Part shown: piece by piece, positions 7,676 to 15,831 of the stretch
Layout of the letters: each line of letters opens with the position of its first letter
Position numbering within the stretch: position 1 is the stretch's first letter
From: Candidatus Hydrogenedens sp.
GTDB taxonomy: Bacteria > Hydrogenedentota > Hydrogenedentia > Hydrogenedentales > Hydrogenedentaceae
DNA length: 18,814 bases
Direction of reading: 5' to 3'
Assembly (NCBI GenBank): GCA_035378955.1
Contig: DAOSUS010000057.1
Location: forward strand, 1 to 18,814
The notes under the pieces: generated by a model
Database searches by the model: none
Seen by the model: the letters and a program-made list of their open reading frames with translations, nothing else
What the model was told of the DNA's origin: nothing
Program-made: the position numbers and the translations under genes

Positions 7676-8536
7676 ATGACTATTCGCGAAAAAATTTTAG
7701 AAAAGATTAAAGAAGTTCCTGCTTTCCCTTCGAATACCGCTCGAATTCTAAATAAGATAAATAATAAAGAGTCACAAATTTTAGATATAGCCAGAGAAAT
7801 AGAACTAGATCCAACCTTAACTGCAAATATTTTAAAGTTAGCCAATTCTGCATATTTTGCAGGACCCAAAAAAATAAGTACTATTAGAGAAGCCGTTGTA
7901 TTATTAGGGATAAATAGAATTCAACAAATGATTATCGCATCAGCCATTTTCCCAACAGTCGTAAAACCTCTTCGGGGATATGATTTACCTGCAGGAGAAC
8001 TTATAAGACACTTAGTAGGAACAGCAATAGCCAGTGAATTATTAAGCAAAGAATTAAAAATAGATATTCCTCCTTATACTTTTACAGTAGGATTGCTTCA
8101 TGATATTGGCAAAATAGTATTAGGAACATTCATAGAAATAGATGCAGAACCGATATTAAAGAAGGCATACGAAGAAAAAGTATCTTTTGAAAAAGCAGAG
8201 AAAGAAATTTTAGGAATTGACCATTCGGAAATAGGTGCTTTATTAATGCAGGAATGGCATTTTCCTAACAATTTAGTTCAGCCCATTCTATACCATCATG
8301 ACCCGGACAATGCTCCGGAAGAATATCGTCTGGTTACAGATTTTGTTCATATTGCAAGTAATTTATGTCTGGAATGCGGTATTGGTTCTGGAATAGACGG
8401 TTTGAATTACTCAAACAATCCTAATTCCATAGAACGATTAAAAATAGATATGCAAGTGGTAGAAACAGTTTTATCTAAATTAATTGGGGATATAGATTCA
8501 TTCATGGGAAATCTAAAATCAGGAGATATTACATGA
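7676..8536 (+). CDS. HDOD-domain signalling protein
   Basis: A 286-residue protein whose body is one HDOD domain: VPAFPSNTARILNKI at 14-28, DPTLTANILKLANSAYF (45-61) and IREAVVLLGINRIQ (70-83). It also keeps the HD-type residues H112, H142-D143 (GLLHDIGK), H183 and H207-H208, which many HDOD proteins retain. No second enzymatic domain is attached. HDOD proteins are signal-transduction proteins of mostly unknown biochemical action and often sit in chemosensory and motility loci. The stop overlaps the start of the next receiver gene by ATGA, so the two are translationally coupled and probably work together. AGGAAA precedes its ATG. Confidence 0.9.
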   Translation: MTIREKILEKIKEVPAFPSNTARILNKINNKESQILDIAREIELDPTLTANILKLANSAYFAGPKKISTIREAVVLLGINRIQQMIIASAIFPTVVKPLRGYDLPAGELIRHLVGTAIASELLSKELKIDIPPYTFTVGLLHDIGKIVLGTFIEIDAEPILKKAYEEKVSFEKAEKEILGIDHSEIGALLMQEWHFPNNLVQPILYHHDPDNAPEEYRLVTDFVHIASNLCLECGIGSGIDGLNYSNNPNSIERLKIDMQVVETVLSKLIGDIDSFMGNLKSGDIT

Positions 8537-8931
8537 GTATCAATATTTTAATTGTTGATGATTCATCAACAGTTCGTGCCATTATAGAAAAGACTTTACG
8601 AATATCGGGTATAGAAATAGGTAATATTTTGCATGCAGGTAACGGGAATGAAGCATTGGAGGTATTGCGAAAAAATTGGGTTGACCTCGTAATAACAGAT
8701 ATTAATATGCCAGTCATGAATGGGGTAGAACTTATAAATAAAATGAGTCAGGATGAACTATTAAAAACGATTCCTATTGCTATTGTGTCCACCGAAGGAA
8801 GTCAAACGCGTGTTGAAGAATTAAAATCAAAGGGAGTTAAAGCCTACCTGAGAAAGCCGTTTACACCTGAATCATTAAAAAAATTAGTAATAGATTTATT
8901 GGGAGTATCAGAAGATGAATCAAACAGATAG
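8533..8931 (+). CDS. Second CheY-like single-domain response regulator
   Basis: A 132-residue receiver with D9-D10, phosphoacceptor D56 in ITDINMP, Ser in the Thr position (VSTEGS) and the KPF lysine near residue 115. It has no output domain. It overlaps the HDOD gene by 4 bases upstream and the CheX-like gene by 17 bases downstream, so the three form a coupled set. It may be the partner of that phosphatase, acting as a second output or as a phosphate sink beside the cheY at 5450. Which of these applies cannot be told from sequence. Confidence 0.93.
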   Translation: MSINILIVDDSSTVRAIIEKTLRISGIEIGNILHAGNGNEALEVLRKNWVDLVITDINMPVMNGVELINKMSQDELLKTIPIAIVSTEGSQTRVEELKSKGVKAYLRKPFTPESLKKLVIDLLGVSEDESNR

Positions 8932-9373
8932 AACATTAATTAAAAAAGTATTAACAGATGTAGCAAAAGAATTTGCTTTTATGTTTGCAGATGACTGGTC
9001 TGAGCAACAAGATGTAATGCCACCTTATATCAATGCAGAAATGTCTTTTTCTGGACCCTATACGGGAAAAGCAATAATGGTAACAGCGGAAGAATTATGT
9101 AAAGAAATGATGAGCAATGTCTTAGGTATTGATGAAGAAGAAACAGATATAGAAGTAGAGCCTAAGGATGCTCTTTGTGAGTTTTTAAATATTTTTTGTG
9201 GGAATTTTTTGACTTCATTAGCCGGGACGGAACCAGTTTTTGAACTTCAACCTCCTTCTGCGGATGAAATTAATGAAGAACAATGGGAAAAGATAAAACA
9301 GGATGAGAGTTTTGTTAAGTTAAGTTTAGACGATTATCCTTTATATATCTCTGTAGAATATAAAAAAGAATAG
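8915..9373 (+). CDS. CheX/CheC-like phosphatase domain protein
   Basis: 152 residues with the CheX-type layout: an N-terminal helix, the FSGPYTGKAIMVTAEEL strand pair, then a helix with E-x-x-N in CEFLNIFCGNFL (E89, N92), the motif that removes phosphate from CheY-P. Unlike the broken cheX, it has a full start (GGGAG 8901-8905, 9 bases before the ATG) and is only distantly similar. A C-terminal part rich in Asp, Glu and Lys ends in strands. It overlaps the upstream receiver gene by 17 bases, which suggests that receiver as its substrate. It could compensate for the loss of cheX. Assignment is by motif and context, so the subfamily is unsure. Confidence 0.72.
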   Translation: MNQTDRTLIKKVLTDVAKEFAFMFADDWSEQQDVMPPYINAEMSFSGPYTGKAIMVTAEELCKEMMSNVLGIDEEETDIEVEPKDALCEFLNIFCGNFLTSLAGTEPVFELQPPSADEINEEQWEKIKQDESFVKLSLDDYPLYISVEYKKE

Positions 9374-9389
9374 AAGGATATGCTATACA

Positions 9390-10466
9390 ATGGGTGAGAG
9401 AAATATATCAGGGATAGATATTCCGGGTGTAACAAGACCTGTAAAAGTCCTTATTGTAGACGATTCTGCCATGGTGCGGAGCATACTTCAAAAAGAGCTG
9501 TCTAAAGATTCTAATATTGAAGTTATTGGTACAGCTCCAGACCCTTATGTCGCCCGTGATAAAATTATTCAGTTAAAGCCTGATGTCATTACATTGGATA
9601 TAGAAATGCCAAGGATGGACGGTATAACCTTTCTTAAAAAATTAATGCAGTATTATCCCTTGCCTGTTATTATTGTTTCCTCCCTTACACCCAAAGGAGG
9701 GGAATTGGCAATGGAAGCACTTGAAGCAGGTGCCGTTGAAGTCTTATGCAAACCCGGAGCCGCATATACTGTAGGAGATATGTCCTTAGAATTAATAGAT
9801 AAGATAAAAGCAGCGGCACGAGTGCGTGTGCAGAAAAAAGAAATAATCCCAAGTTCTGCGACTACTGCATATAAAAAATTATCTTTAACAAAAACAACGA
9901 ATAAAGTTGTAGTGATAGGTGCTTCTACAGGAGGAACGGAAGCATTAGCCAAAGTTCTAAGGGTGCTTCCTCCTAATTCACCCGGAATTGCAATTGTTCA
10001 ACACATGCCTGAACATTTTACTCGTTCTTTTGCTGACCGATTAAATGAACTATGTGACATTGAGGTAAAAGAAGCAAGTAATGGAGATTCAGTAATACCA
10101 GGACGGGCTTTGATTGCACCGGGGAACTATCACATGCTCTTAAAACGGTCAGGAGCCAATTACTATGTAGAGGTTAAATCGGGACCTTTAGTATCCAGAC
10201 ATCGCCCATCCGTTGATGTATTGTTCAAATCAGCAAGCCAATACGGCGGTAAAAATGTAGTCGGAGTAATTATGACGGGAATGGGAAAAGATGGGGCAGA
10301 GGGAATGAAGTTAATGCATGAACAAGGAGCAAAAACTATCGCTCAGGATGAATCAACCTGTGTCGTGTTTGGTATGCCGAAAGAGGCTATTGCATTAAAT
10401 GCAGTGGATTATGTTTTGCCTTTAGATAAAATACCACAAAAAATTTTGGAACTTGCATCGGAATAA
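9390..10466 (+). CDS. cheB: Chemotaxis methylesterase/deamidase CheB
   Basis: CheB removes methyl groups from receptors when phosphorylated by CheA. The 358 residues comprise an N-terminal receiver (about 18-140) with D24-D25, phosphoacceptor D70 in LDIEMP and KPG near 121. A linker of about 30 residues leads to the esterase domain (about 171-355). Its catalytic triad is S179 (GASTGG), H205 (VQHMPEHF) and D301 (GMGKDGAEG). A short N-terminal extension of 17 residues precedes the receiver. AAGGA lies 11 bases before the ATG, slightly long. It is the last gene of the chemosensory run, and no clear terminator is seen before the riboswitch. Confidence 0.97.
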   Translation: MGERNISGIDIPGVTRPVKVLIVDDSAMVRSILQKELSKDSNIEVIGTAPDPYVARDKIIQLKPDVITLDIEMPRMDGITFLKKLMQYYPLPVIIVSSLTPKGGELAMEALEAGAVEVLCKPGAAYTVGDMSLELIDKIKAAARVRVQKKEIIPSSATTAYKKLSLTKTTNKVVVIGASTGGTEALAKVLRVLPPNSPGIAIVQHMPEHFTRSFADRLNELCDIEVKEASNGDSVIPGRALIAPGNYHMLLKRSGANYYVEVKSGPLVSRHRPSVDVLFKSASQYGGKNVVGVIMTGMGKDGAEGMKLMHEQGAKTIAQDESTCVVFGMPKEAIALNAVDYVLPLDKIPQKILELASE

Positions 10467-10483
10467 ATAATTACTTTATGATA
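10454..10483 (+). promoter_or_regulatory. Possible promoter for the riboswitch transcript
   Basis: TTGCAT (10454-10459) and TATGAT (10478-10483) are separated by 18 bases. The -10 matches 5 of 6 consensus positions and the -35 only 3 of 6. It would start transcription near 10490, just before the riboswitch, and it overlaps the end of cheB. Read-through from the chemotaxis operon is the alternative. Confidence 0.35.
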
Positions 10484-10521
10484 TGCACGATTAACTATAG
10501 AAAGGAGGTGAAACAGAATAA

Positions 10522-10668
10522 CCTGACTGATGTATAGGGAAGAACGGTGAAAGTCCGTCGCAGACGCGCTGCTGTAACCGGGGACGAAAATCACAAAAAG
10601 CCACTGTTATAACGGGAAGGCGTGATTAGTAGGATGAGCCGGAAGCCAGAAGACCAGCATGGGTCAGG
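10522..10668 (+). promoter_or_regulatory. Cobalamin (B12) riboswitch aptamer
   Basis: The order of conserved elements fits the cobalamin riboswitch: AGGGAA, then GGTGAAAGTCC, GCTGCTGTAACCGGGGACGAA, GCCACTG, CGGGAAGGCG and the closing GCCGGAAGCCAGAAGACC. The outer stem P1 is CCTGAC (10522-10527) with GTCAGG (10663-10668). The aptamer binds adenosyl- or related cobalamin and normally shuts off the gene behind it. The only gene behind it before a strong terminator is the exported protein starting at 10811, so that gene is predicted to be made when B12 is scarce. Confidence 0.95.
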
Positions 10669-10810
10669 AAGATTGACTGTAACAACTCGCGGAAAGGTTG
10701 TTGCGGGACGGCAATTTCCCCTCTGAAAAAGCCTACCTGCCTGCTTTTCCTCCCTTTAAGAAATGAAAAAACAAACCTTATTTAATTTTGTAACCAGAAG
10801 GAGGAAAATT
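10669..10810 (+). promoter_or_regulatory. Riboswitch expression platform with anti-ribosome-site
   Basis: TTTTCCTCC (10745-10753) is exactly complementary to GGAGGAAAA (10800-10808), the ribosome site of ATG 10811. Pairing would hide the site and block translation. The same T-run can instead pair in AAAAGC (10727-10732) with GCTTTT (10743-10748), so two exclusive states are possible. A further hairpin, AACAAC (10681-10686) with GTTGTT (10697-10702), lies between. No terminator hairpin with T-run is seen here, so control is likely at translation. Confidence 0.6.
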
Positions 10811-12142
10811 ATGTTTACCTATAACAGTATTAAATCTATTTTTATTTTCAGTTCATTTTTATTAGTATTAAATGTCGTTGCAGAGACAGTAATTCCTTTG
10901 CCCAATATACCTCAACCTGCGCCCGGTTCATACTTTGTTACCTCTGCTCCTCTTAATGATGGAACTTTCTTAATTTGGAATGGGAACCAGGTCTATAAAC
11001 AGATTACTCCTAAAAATGATACCTATTCCTTAATTGCAGAAGGCTATCAAGGAGACCCTGCTTTTATTGCAATAAGTCCTGATGAAAAAAAAGCGATATT
11101 AGGACAAGGATATTTGGGAGATTTATATCTTCTTGACTTAACAAATCCCCAGAATTTCACACCAGCATCTATTATTGCAAATATCAGCCATTACTATGGC
11201 ATTTACTTAACATCAGACCTGCTATTGCTTGATATTACAAAACCTGACTTCTCAGGTAGTGAAATCCATATTTTGCCCATAAACACAAAAAATGTAAGCA
11301 CTACACAATTTGTTTTATCGAAACCTAAATCACCCAGTAAAGATATGGTGATTGACAAACCACCCTTTGCCTATTCTGCTACATTAGCAAAAGATGGCAA
11401 TTGGGTATATATTACAGATGGAAATACCAGAGAAATACGGAAATTTTCAGTATCTTCGCTAATAAATGCATATAATACACATACAACCCTTAATTGGGAA
11501 ACAGATGGAATTCTCATTGGAACATCTGGAATGTATTTTTCAGGAGGAGTTTCAGGAATTAGTGCCGATAATTTACTAATCATTGGTGGTTCTGAGGGAT
11601 TTATGCTTCCGGGTGGAATACAGGAAGTAAATCCAACCACAGGTGAGATTGTTCGTGTTTGGGACCCTGCAAATAATCAGGGATATTATTCTGCATTTTA
11701 TAACTCACACTCAGACACAATATTAGCAATAGTATATAACATGGGATATCTTATTGTTAGAACAGAACAAGAAGAATGTCCGAATTGTAATCCTGTTAGA
11801 AAGTCTATTTATCGTGCTGGTGAGGACATTTGTCTGGATATATTTGGCGAAACAATTCCCGAAGGTTCACAATTTACATGGAGCAAAATAAATGGTGATA
11901 TAAGCACAAATCCCAGAATATCGGGAATACATTGTAAAAAACTATTAATCTATAATGCCCAACCCGAAGATACAGGAACATATATTTGCACTTACGGTAA
12001 TGAAAAAGCTATTTATACAGTTCATATCATTGTTACAGAAGGTAGATTGCCTTTATATAGCCCTCTATTTCTTTTAACAACAATTGTCCTGATAAGTCTA
12101 ATAACTATTTACAGGTTAAACAAAAGACCATTAATACAGTAA
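10811..12142 (+). CDS. Exported, membrane-anchored beta-propeller-like protein with Ig-like domain, under B12 riboswitch control
   Basis: I chose ATG 10811 because AGAAGGAGG stands 6 bases before it and it begins directly with a signal peptide (1-24, cleavage after NVVA). The ATG at 10763 has no ribosome site. The 443 residues hold a body (about 35-320) with repeated strand-rich units such as ISPDEKKAILGQG and LAKDGNWVYITDG, resembling YncE-type beta-propeller blades. CPNC (323-326) precedes an Ig-like domain (about 328-408) with C341, W357 and the EDTGTYIC pattern ending at C393. A single membrane helix (about 416-434) and a basic tail close the protein. It is probably displayed on the outside of a membrane. 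I recognise no named family. The riboswitch suggests a role in B12 capture or replacement, like the BtuG propeller of Bacteroides; that is inference. Confidence 0.8.
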   Translation: MFTYNSIKSIFIFSSFLLVLNVVAETVIPLPNIPQPAPGSYFVTSAPLNDGTFLIWNGNQVYKQITPKNDTYSLIAEGYQGDPAFIAISPDEKKAILGQGYLGDLYLLDLTNPQNFTPASIIANISHYYGIYLTSDLLLLDITKPDFSGSEIHILPINTKNVSTTQFVLSKPKSPSKDMVIDKPPFAYSATLAKDGNWVYITDGNTREIRKFSVSSLINAYNTHTTLNWETDGILIGTSGMYFSGGVSGISADNLLIIGGSEGFMLPGGIQEVNPTTGEIVRVWDPANNQGYYSAFYNSHSDTILAIVYNMGYLIVRTEQEECPNCNPVRKSIYRAGEDICLDIFGETIPEGSQFTWSKINGDISTNPRISGIHCKKLLIYNAQPEDTGTYICTYGNEKAIYTVHIIVTEGRLPLYSPLFLLTTIVLISLITIYRLNKRPLIQ

Positions 12143-12170
12143 TTTCTATCAATAATGTTTAAGAATATAT

Positions 12171-12201
12171 AAAAGAGAGAACTTTATTAGTTCTCTCTTT
12201 T
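12171..12201 (+). terminator. Intrinsic terminator after the B12-controlled gene
   Basis: A perfect 13-bp stem, AAAAGAGAGAACT (12171-12183) with its complement at 12189-12201, has a 5-base loop. The right arm ends in TTTT followed by ATTAT. The left arm begins with AAAA, so it could also work on the minus strand. It makes the riboswitch unit monocistronic and separates it from alaS. Confidence 0.9.
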
Positions 12202-12299
12202 ATTATAAATAAGTTGTCATCTGTAAATGTTTATAAAAATTTTGGTAAAATCTATATACTTCATTATTAAACTCTTTAATATCAAATGGAGACAATATC

Positions 12300-14948
12300 G
12301 TGAAAAGTTATGAAATTCGTGAGAGTTTTTTAGATTTTTTTAAGAACAGAGGTCATGTCATTGAAAAGAGCGACACATTAATTCCCAAAAATGACCCCAC
12401 ATTACTTTTTACAAGTGCAGGAATGGTTCAGTTTAAACCTTATTACACAGGGGAAGTTCCTGTTCCATATCGTAGGGCTTCAACCGTGCAAAAATGCTTA
12501 AGAGCAGGAGGGAAAGCCAATGATTTGGAAGAGGTAGGGAAGACTTCGCGTCATCTGACTTTTTTCGAAATGCTTGGTAATTTCTCTTTTGGCGATTATT
12601 TTAAAAGAGAGGCTATTCAGTGGGCATGGGAGTATTCAACACAAATAATGAAAATAAAGCCAGAAAAAATATGGGTCTCGGTCTATGAAGAAGATGATGA
12701 GGCTTTTAATATATGGAATAAAGAGATTGGAGTTCCTGAAAAAAGAATAGTTCGTTTAGGAGCAAAAGACAATTTTTGGGGTCCTGCAGGAGATTCTGGT
12801 GCTTGTGGACCTTGTTCAGAACTTCTCTTTGATAAAGGCGAGGAGATAGACCCACATGCGACCCCCGAAAATGACCCTCATGAGCGTTTTTTAGAATTTT
12901 GGAACTTGGTATTTCCACAATATGACCAGCAAGTAGATGGTACACGGTTACCATTGAAAAATCGGGGAATTGATACGGGAATGGGATTAGAGCGAATGTG
13001 TTTACTATTACAAAATAAGACAACTGTTTTTGATACCGATGTTTTATTTCCAATTATAGAGACTACACAAGAAATTTCGGGATGTTCATATCCAGAAAAT
13101 CCCATTCCTTTTCGTGTTATCGCAGACCATATCCGTGCATTATCATTTATGACAGCTGATGGAATTTTACCAGCAAATGAGGGTAGGGGATATGTTTGGA
13201 GAAGAATATTAAGACGGGCTTCACGATTTGGTAGAGAAATCGGATTGGTCAAACCTTTCCTACATAAAATTTCAAAAGTTGTGATACAAAATATGGGAAA
13301 GTATTATCCAGAATTGATTGAAACACAGACACAAATTGAAAAAATTATACACCTTGAAGAAGAACGTTTTGGTAGTACTCTATCCCGGGGTATGGATATA
13401 CTAAAAGAACTTTTCGAAGATATGAAAAGCAAAGGAGAAAAACTTATACCGGGTGATATCCTTTTCAAACTTCATGATACATATGGTTTTCCTCTTGATA
13501 TAGTGAAAGATATGGCTGAAGAAAAAGGCTTTGAATTAGATGAAACAGGATATACAGAAGCAAAAGAGAAACAGAGAGAATCCACACGGAAAACTTGGGT
13601 GGGGAGTGGTCAACAAGAAATATCACCTGTATATCACCAGATTTTAGCCCAATACGGTGAAACGGAATTTATAGGTTATGAACAGAATACTGCAGTTTGT
13701 AAAATTGTAGCAATTGTAAAAGAAAATAACGCTGTAAATGTATTAAAAGAGGGAGAGAAAGGATGTATAATCCTTAATAAAACTCCTTTTTATGCAGAAA
13801 GTGGTGGACAAGTAGGCGATATAGGCACGCTGGCAGGATTGGATGGAAAAACCCTTGTTGAAGTCACCGATACCAAAAAGATATTAGATAAACTGTTTGT
13901 CCATTATGTAAAAGTAATCAACGGACAGTTAAAAATAGATGAAGATATTAATGCTATTATTGACTATAAAAGAAGGCTTACTATTCAAAATCATCATACG
14001 GCTACCCACTTGCTCCAATCGGCTCTTCGTGATATTTTGGGTGAACATGTTCATCAATGTGGCTCTCTGGTTTCTGAAGAGAGACTTCGTTTCGATTTTA
14101 CTCATTTTGAGGCATTGGGTTACGACCGTATTCTGGATATTGAAAAATGGGTTAATGAAAAAATTAGGGAAGATTATAATGTTGATATCTTATACCTTCC
14201 CATAGATGAAGCTAAAAAATTAGGGGCTATGGCATTGTTTGGAGAAAAATACGGGGATATTGTCCGAGTAGTTAAAATTAATGGTATTAGTACTGAATTT
14301 TGTGGGGGATGTCATGTTTCCCGAACGGGTGTTATAGGCGGTTTTAAGATTTTATCGGAATCATCCGTCTCTGCTGGAGTTCGCAGAATCGAAGCAATAT
14401 GTGGCGAACCTTTTATACAATGGATACAAAAAACAGAGCGAATGATTAAAGAAATTTCAGAAACAATAAATTCATCTCCTGAAGGACTTCAAGAACGAAT
14501 ATTGCAAATAATTGAAGAGAATAAAAAACTTTATAAAGAATTAGAAAAGTGGAAACGACAGGCATTATTAGGTGAAGGGAAAGATTTGTTAAAAAATGTT
14601 AAATCAGTTGATGGTGTTAATTTTATAACATTAACACTGGAAAATGAGGATATTAATCAAGCACGAACACTGGTAGACCATTTGAAAGACAAAATTAAAT
14701 CTGGAATTATAGTGATTGGGATTAAATACGAAGATAAGGCTACTTTTTGTGTGGGAGTTACAAAAGATTTAATTAATAAATTTAGTTCTTCCGATATAGT
14801 TAACCAGTTAGCACAGATAGTAGGCGGAAAAGGTGGGGGTAGAAAAGATTTTGCACAGGCTGGTGGAAAGGATATTGAAAAATTTAATGAGGCAATAGAG
14901 CATGTACCCAATATTATTAAGATGTACAATAAAACAGGTAAAATCTAA
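12300..14948 (+). CDS. alaS: Alanine-tRNA ligase
   Basis: AlaS charges tRNA-Ala and clears mischarged tRNA in the cytoplasm. The 882 residues are full length for bacteria (about 875). The class II aminoacylation core is N-terminal (SAGMVQFKPYY near 40-50, HLTFFEMLGNFSFGDYF near 85-101, GMGLERM near 227). The editing domain has the zinc site H566/H570 (in HHTATH) and C668/H672 (in CGGCH). A C-Ala domain ends in GGKGGGRKDFAQAGG. It starts at GTG with GGAGA 8 bases upstream. The upstream gap of 157 bases holds a terminator and a weak promoter-like pair, TTGGTA (12242-12247) and TATTAA (12265-12270). Nothing in it looks abnormal. Confidence 0.99.
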   Translation: MKSYEIRESFLDFFKNRGHVIEKSDTLIPKNDPTLLFTSAGMVQFKPYYTGEVPVPYRRASTVQKCLRAGGKANDLEEVGKTSRHLTFFEMLGNFSFGDYFKREAIQWAWEYSTQIMKIKPEKIWVSVYEEDDEAFNIWNKEIGVPEKRIVRLGAKDNFWGPAGDSGACGPCSELLFDKGEEIDPHATPENDPHERFLEFWNLVFPQYDQQVDGTRLPLKNRGIDTGMGLERMCLLLQNKTTVFDTDVLFPIIETTQEISGCSYPENPIPFRVIADHIRALSFMTADGILPANEGRGYVWRRILRRASRFGREIGLVKPFLHKISKVVIQNMGKYYPELIETQTQIEKIIHLEEERFGSTLSRGMDILKELFEDMKSKGEKLIPGDILFKLHDTYGFPLDIVKDMAEEKGFELDETGYTEAKEKQRESTRKTWVGSGQQEISPVYHQILAQYGETEFIGYEQNTAVCKIVAIVKENNAVNVLKEGEKGCIILNKTPFYAESGGQVGDIGTLAGLDGKTLVEVTDTKKILDKLFVHYVKVINGQLKIDEDINAIIDYKRRLTIQNHHTATHLLQSALRDILGEHVHQCGSLVSEERLRFDFTHFEALGYDRILDIEKWVNEKIREDYNVDILYLPIDEAKKLGAMALFGEKYGDIVRVVKINGISTEFCGGCHVSRTGVIGGFKILSESSVSAGVRRIEAICGEPFIQWIQKTERMIKEISETINSSPEGLQERILQIIEENKKLYKELEKWKRQALLGEGKDLLKNVKSVDGVNFITLTLENEDINQARTLVDHLKDKIKSGIIVIGIKYEDKATFCVGVTKDLINKFSSSDIVNQLAQIVGGKGGGRKDFAQAGGKDIEKFNEAIEHVPNIIKMYNKTGKI

Positions 14949-15813
14949 TTTTTTTATTATTCTGGGATTTTATCTGATCTTGGTTTCATATATATGTATG
15001 GGTGAGACCTATATTTGTGCACATAGGGGAGATGTGAAGAATGCCCCGGAAAATACTTTGCCCGCATTTCAATCTGCAGTAAAAAAAGGGGTACACATGA
15101 TTGAATTTGATGTGCGAATGACGAAAGATGGACATTTAGTCATTATGCATGATGAAAAAGTCGATAGAACGACAAATGGTAAAGGCAAGGTGCAGGATTT
15201 CCTTAGTGAAGAGATATATAAATTGGATGCAGGAAAATGGTTTAGTGATTCATTTGCAGGGACAAAAATCCCATCTTTATATGAGGTAATAGATACTATT
15301 CCTTATGGCATTCTTTGTAATGTTCATGTATATGGAGATGAATTTGTCACAGAAGTGGTAGCAAAAACATTAAAAGAAACAGGACAAATGGGACGATGTT
15401 TTATTGCTTGTAATAATGAAAAGCAGGTAGAAGTATTGCGTGAAAAAGTTCCTGAAATGAAAATTTGTTTACTTCCTGAAAGATTAGAAAAAAGACGAGA
15501 TTTCATAGAGAGAGGTATAAGATTAAAAGTTTCGTATGTGCAAATTAGTTTCACACAGGGATTGGATAACCTAAAAGAAGATATAGAATTAGCTCATCAA
15601 AATGGGATAAAAGTAAATTTTTTTAGTGCACAAGACCCGGAAACAATAAAAAAATTAGTAGAAGCAGGGGTTGATTATATATTAACAGATAATGTAGACC
15701 TATGTTTTGATGTGTTGAAGGAATATGGAACGAAACCATTAAACATAAATAATCAAGAGAAAAATACAGAAACACCCCAAGTTTTGTCTATGATGAATTA
15801 TAAAAGATTTTAA
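14902..15813 (+). CDS. Exported glycerophosphodiester phosphodiesterase-like protein
   Basis: A GDPD-family enzyme, expected to split glycerophosphodiesters into glycerol-3-phosphate and an alcohol. 303 residues. An N-terminal signal sequence (hydrophobic stretch about 17-31) is followed by the catalytic barrel. That has HRG (H41-R42), APENT (E50), EFDVRMTKDGHLVIMHD with E68, D70, H83 and D84, then KWFSDSFAGTKIPSLYEV and the C-terminal VDYILTDNVD motif. The ATG at 14902 overlaps the alaS end by 47 bases, with TGAGG 9 bases upstream. Starting at ATG 14998 would remove the signal peptide, so I prefer 14902. No canonical lipobox is seen. It probably acts outside the cytoplasmic membrane, on phospholipid breakdown products. 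Confidence 0.88.
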   Translation: MYPILLRCTIKQVKSNFFIILGFYLILVSYICMGETYICAHRGDVKNAPENTLPAFQSAVKKGVHMIEFDVRMTKDGHLVIMHDEKVDRTTNGKGKVQDFLSEEIYKLDAGKWFSDSFAGTKIPSLYEVIDTIPYGILCNVHVYGDEFVTEVVAKTLKETGQMGRCFIACNNEKQVEVLREKVPEMKICLLPERLEKRRDFIERGIRLKVSYVQISFTQGLDNLKEDIELAHQNGIKVNFFSAQDPETIKKLVEAGVDYILTDNVDLCFDVLKEYGTKPLNINNQEKNTETPQVLSMMNYKRF

Positions 15814-15831
15814 ATATAGGACAAATTTATC

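Noticed and set aside
10501..10531. Strong ribosome-site-like AAAGGAGGTGA before the aptamer, hinting at a leader peptide
   Set aside because: No start codon stands at a usable distance. GTG 10508 overlaps the site and ATG 10529 is about 20 bases away. Pairing with the leader CCTCC is a simpler use.
10763..10810. Earlier start for the B12-controlled protein
   Set aside because: It lacks a ribosome site and would put 16 extra basic residues before the signal peptide. The segment belongs to the riboswitch leader.
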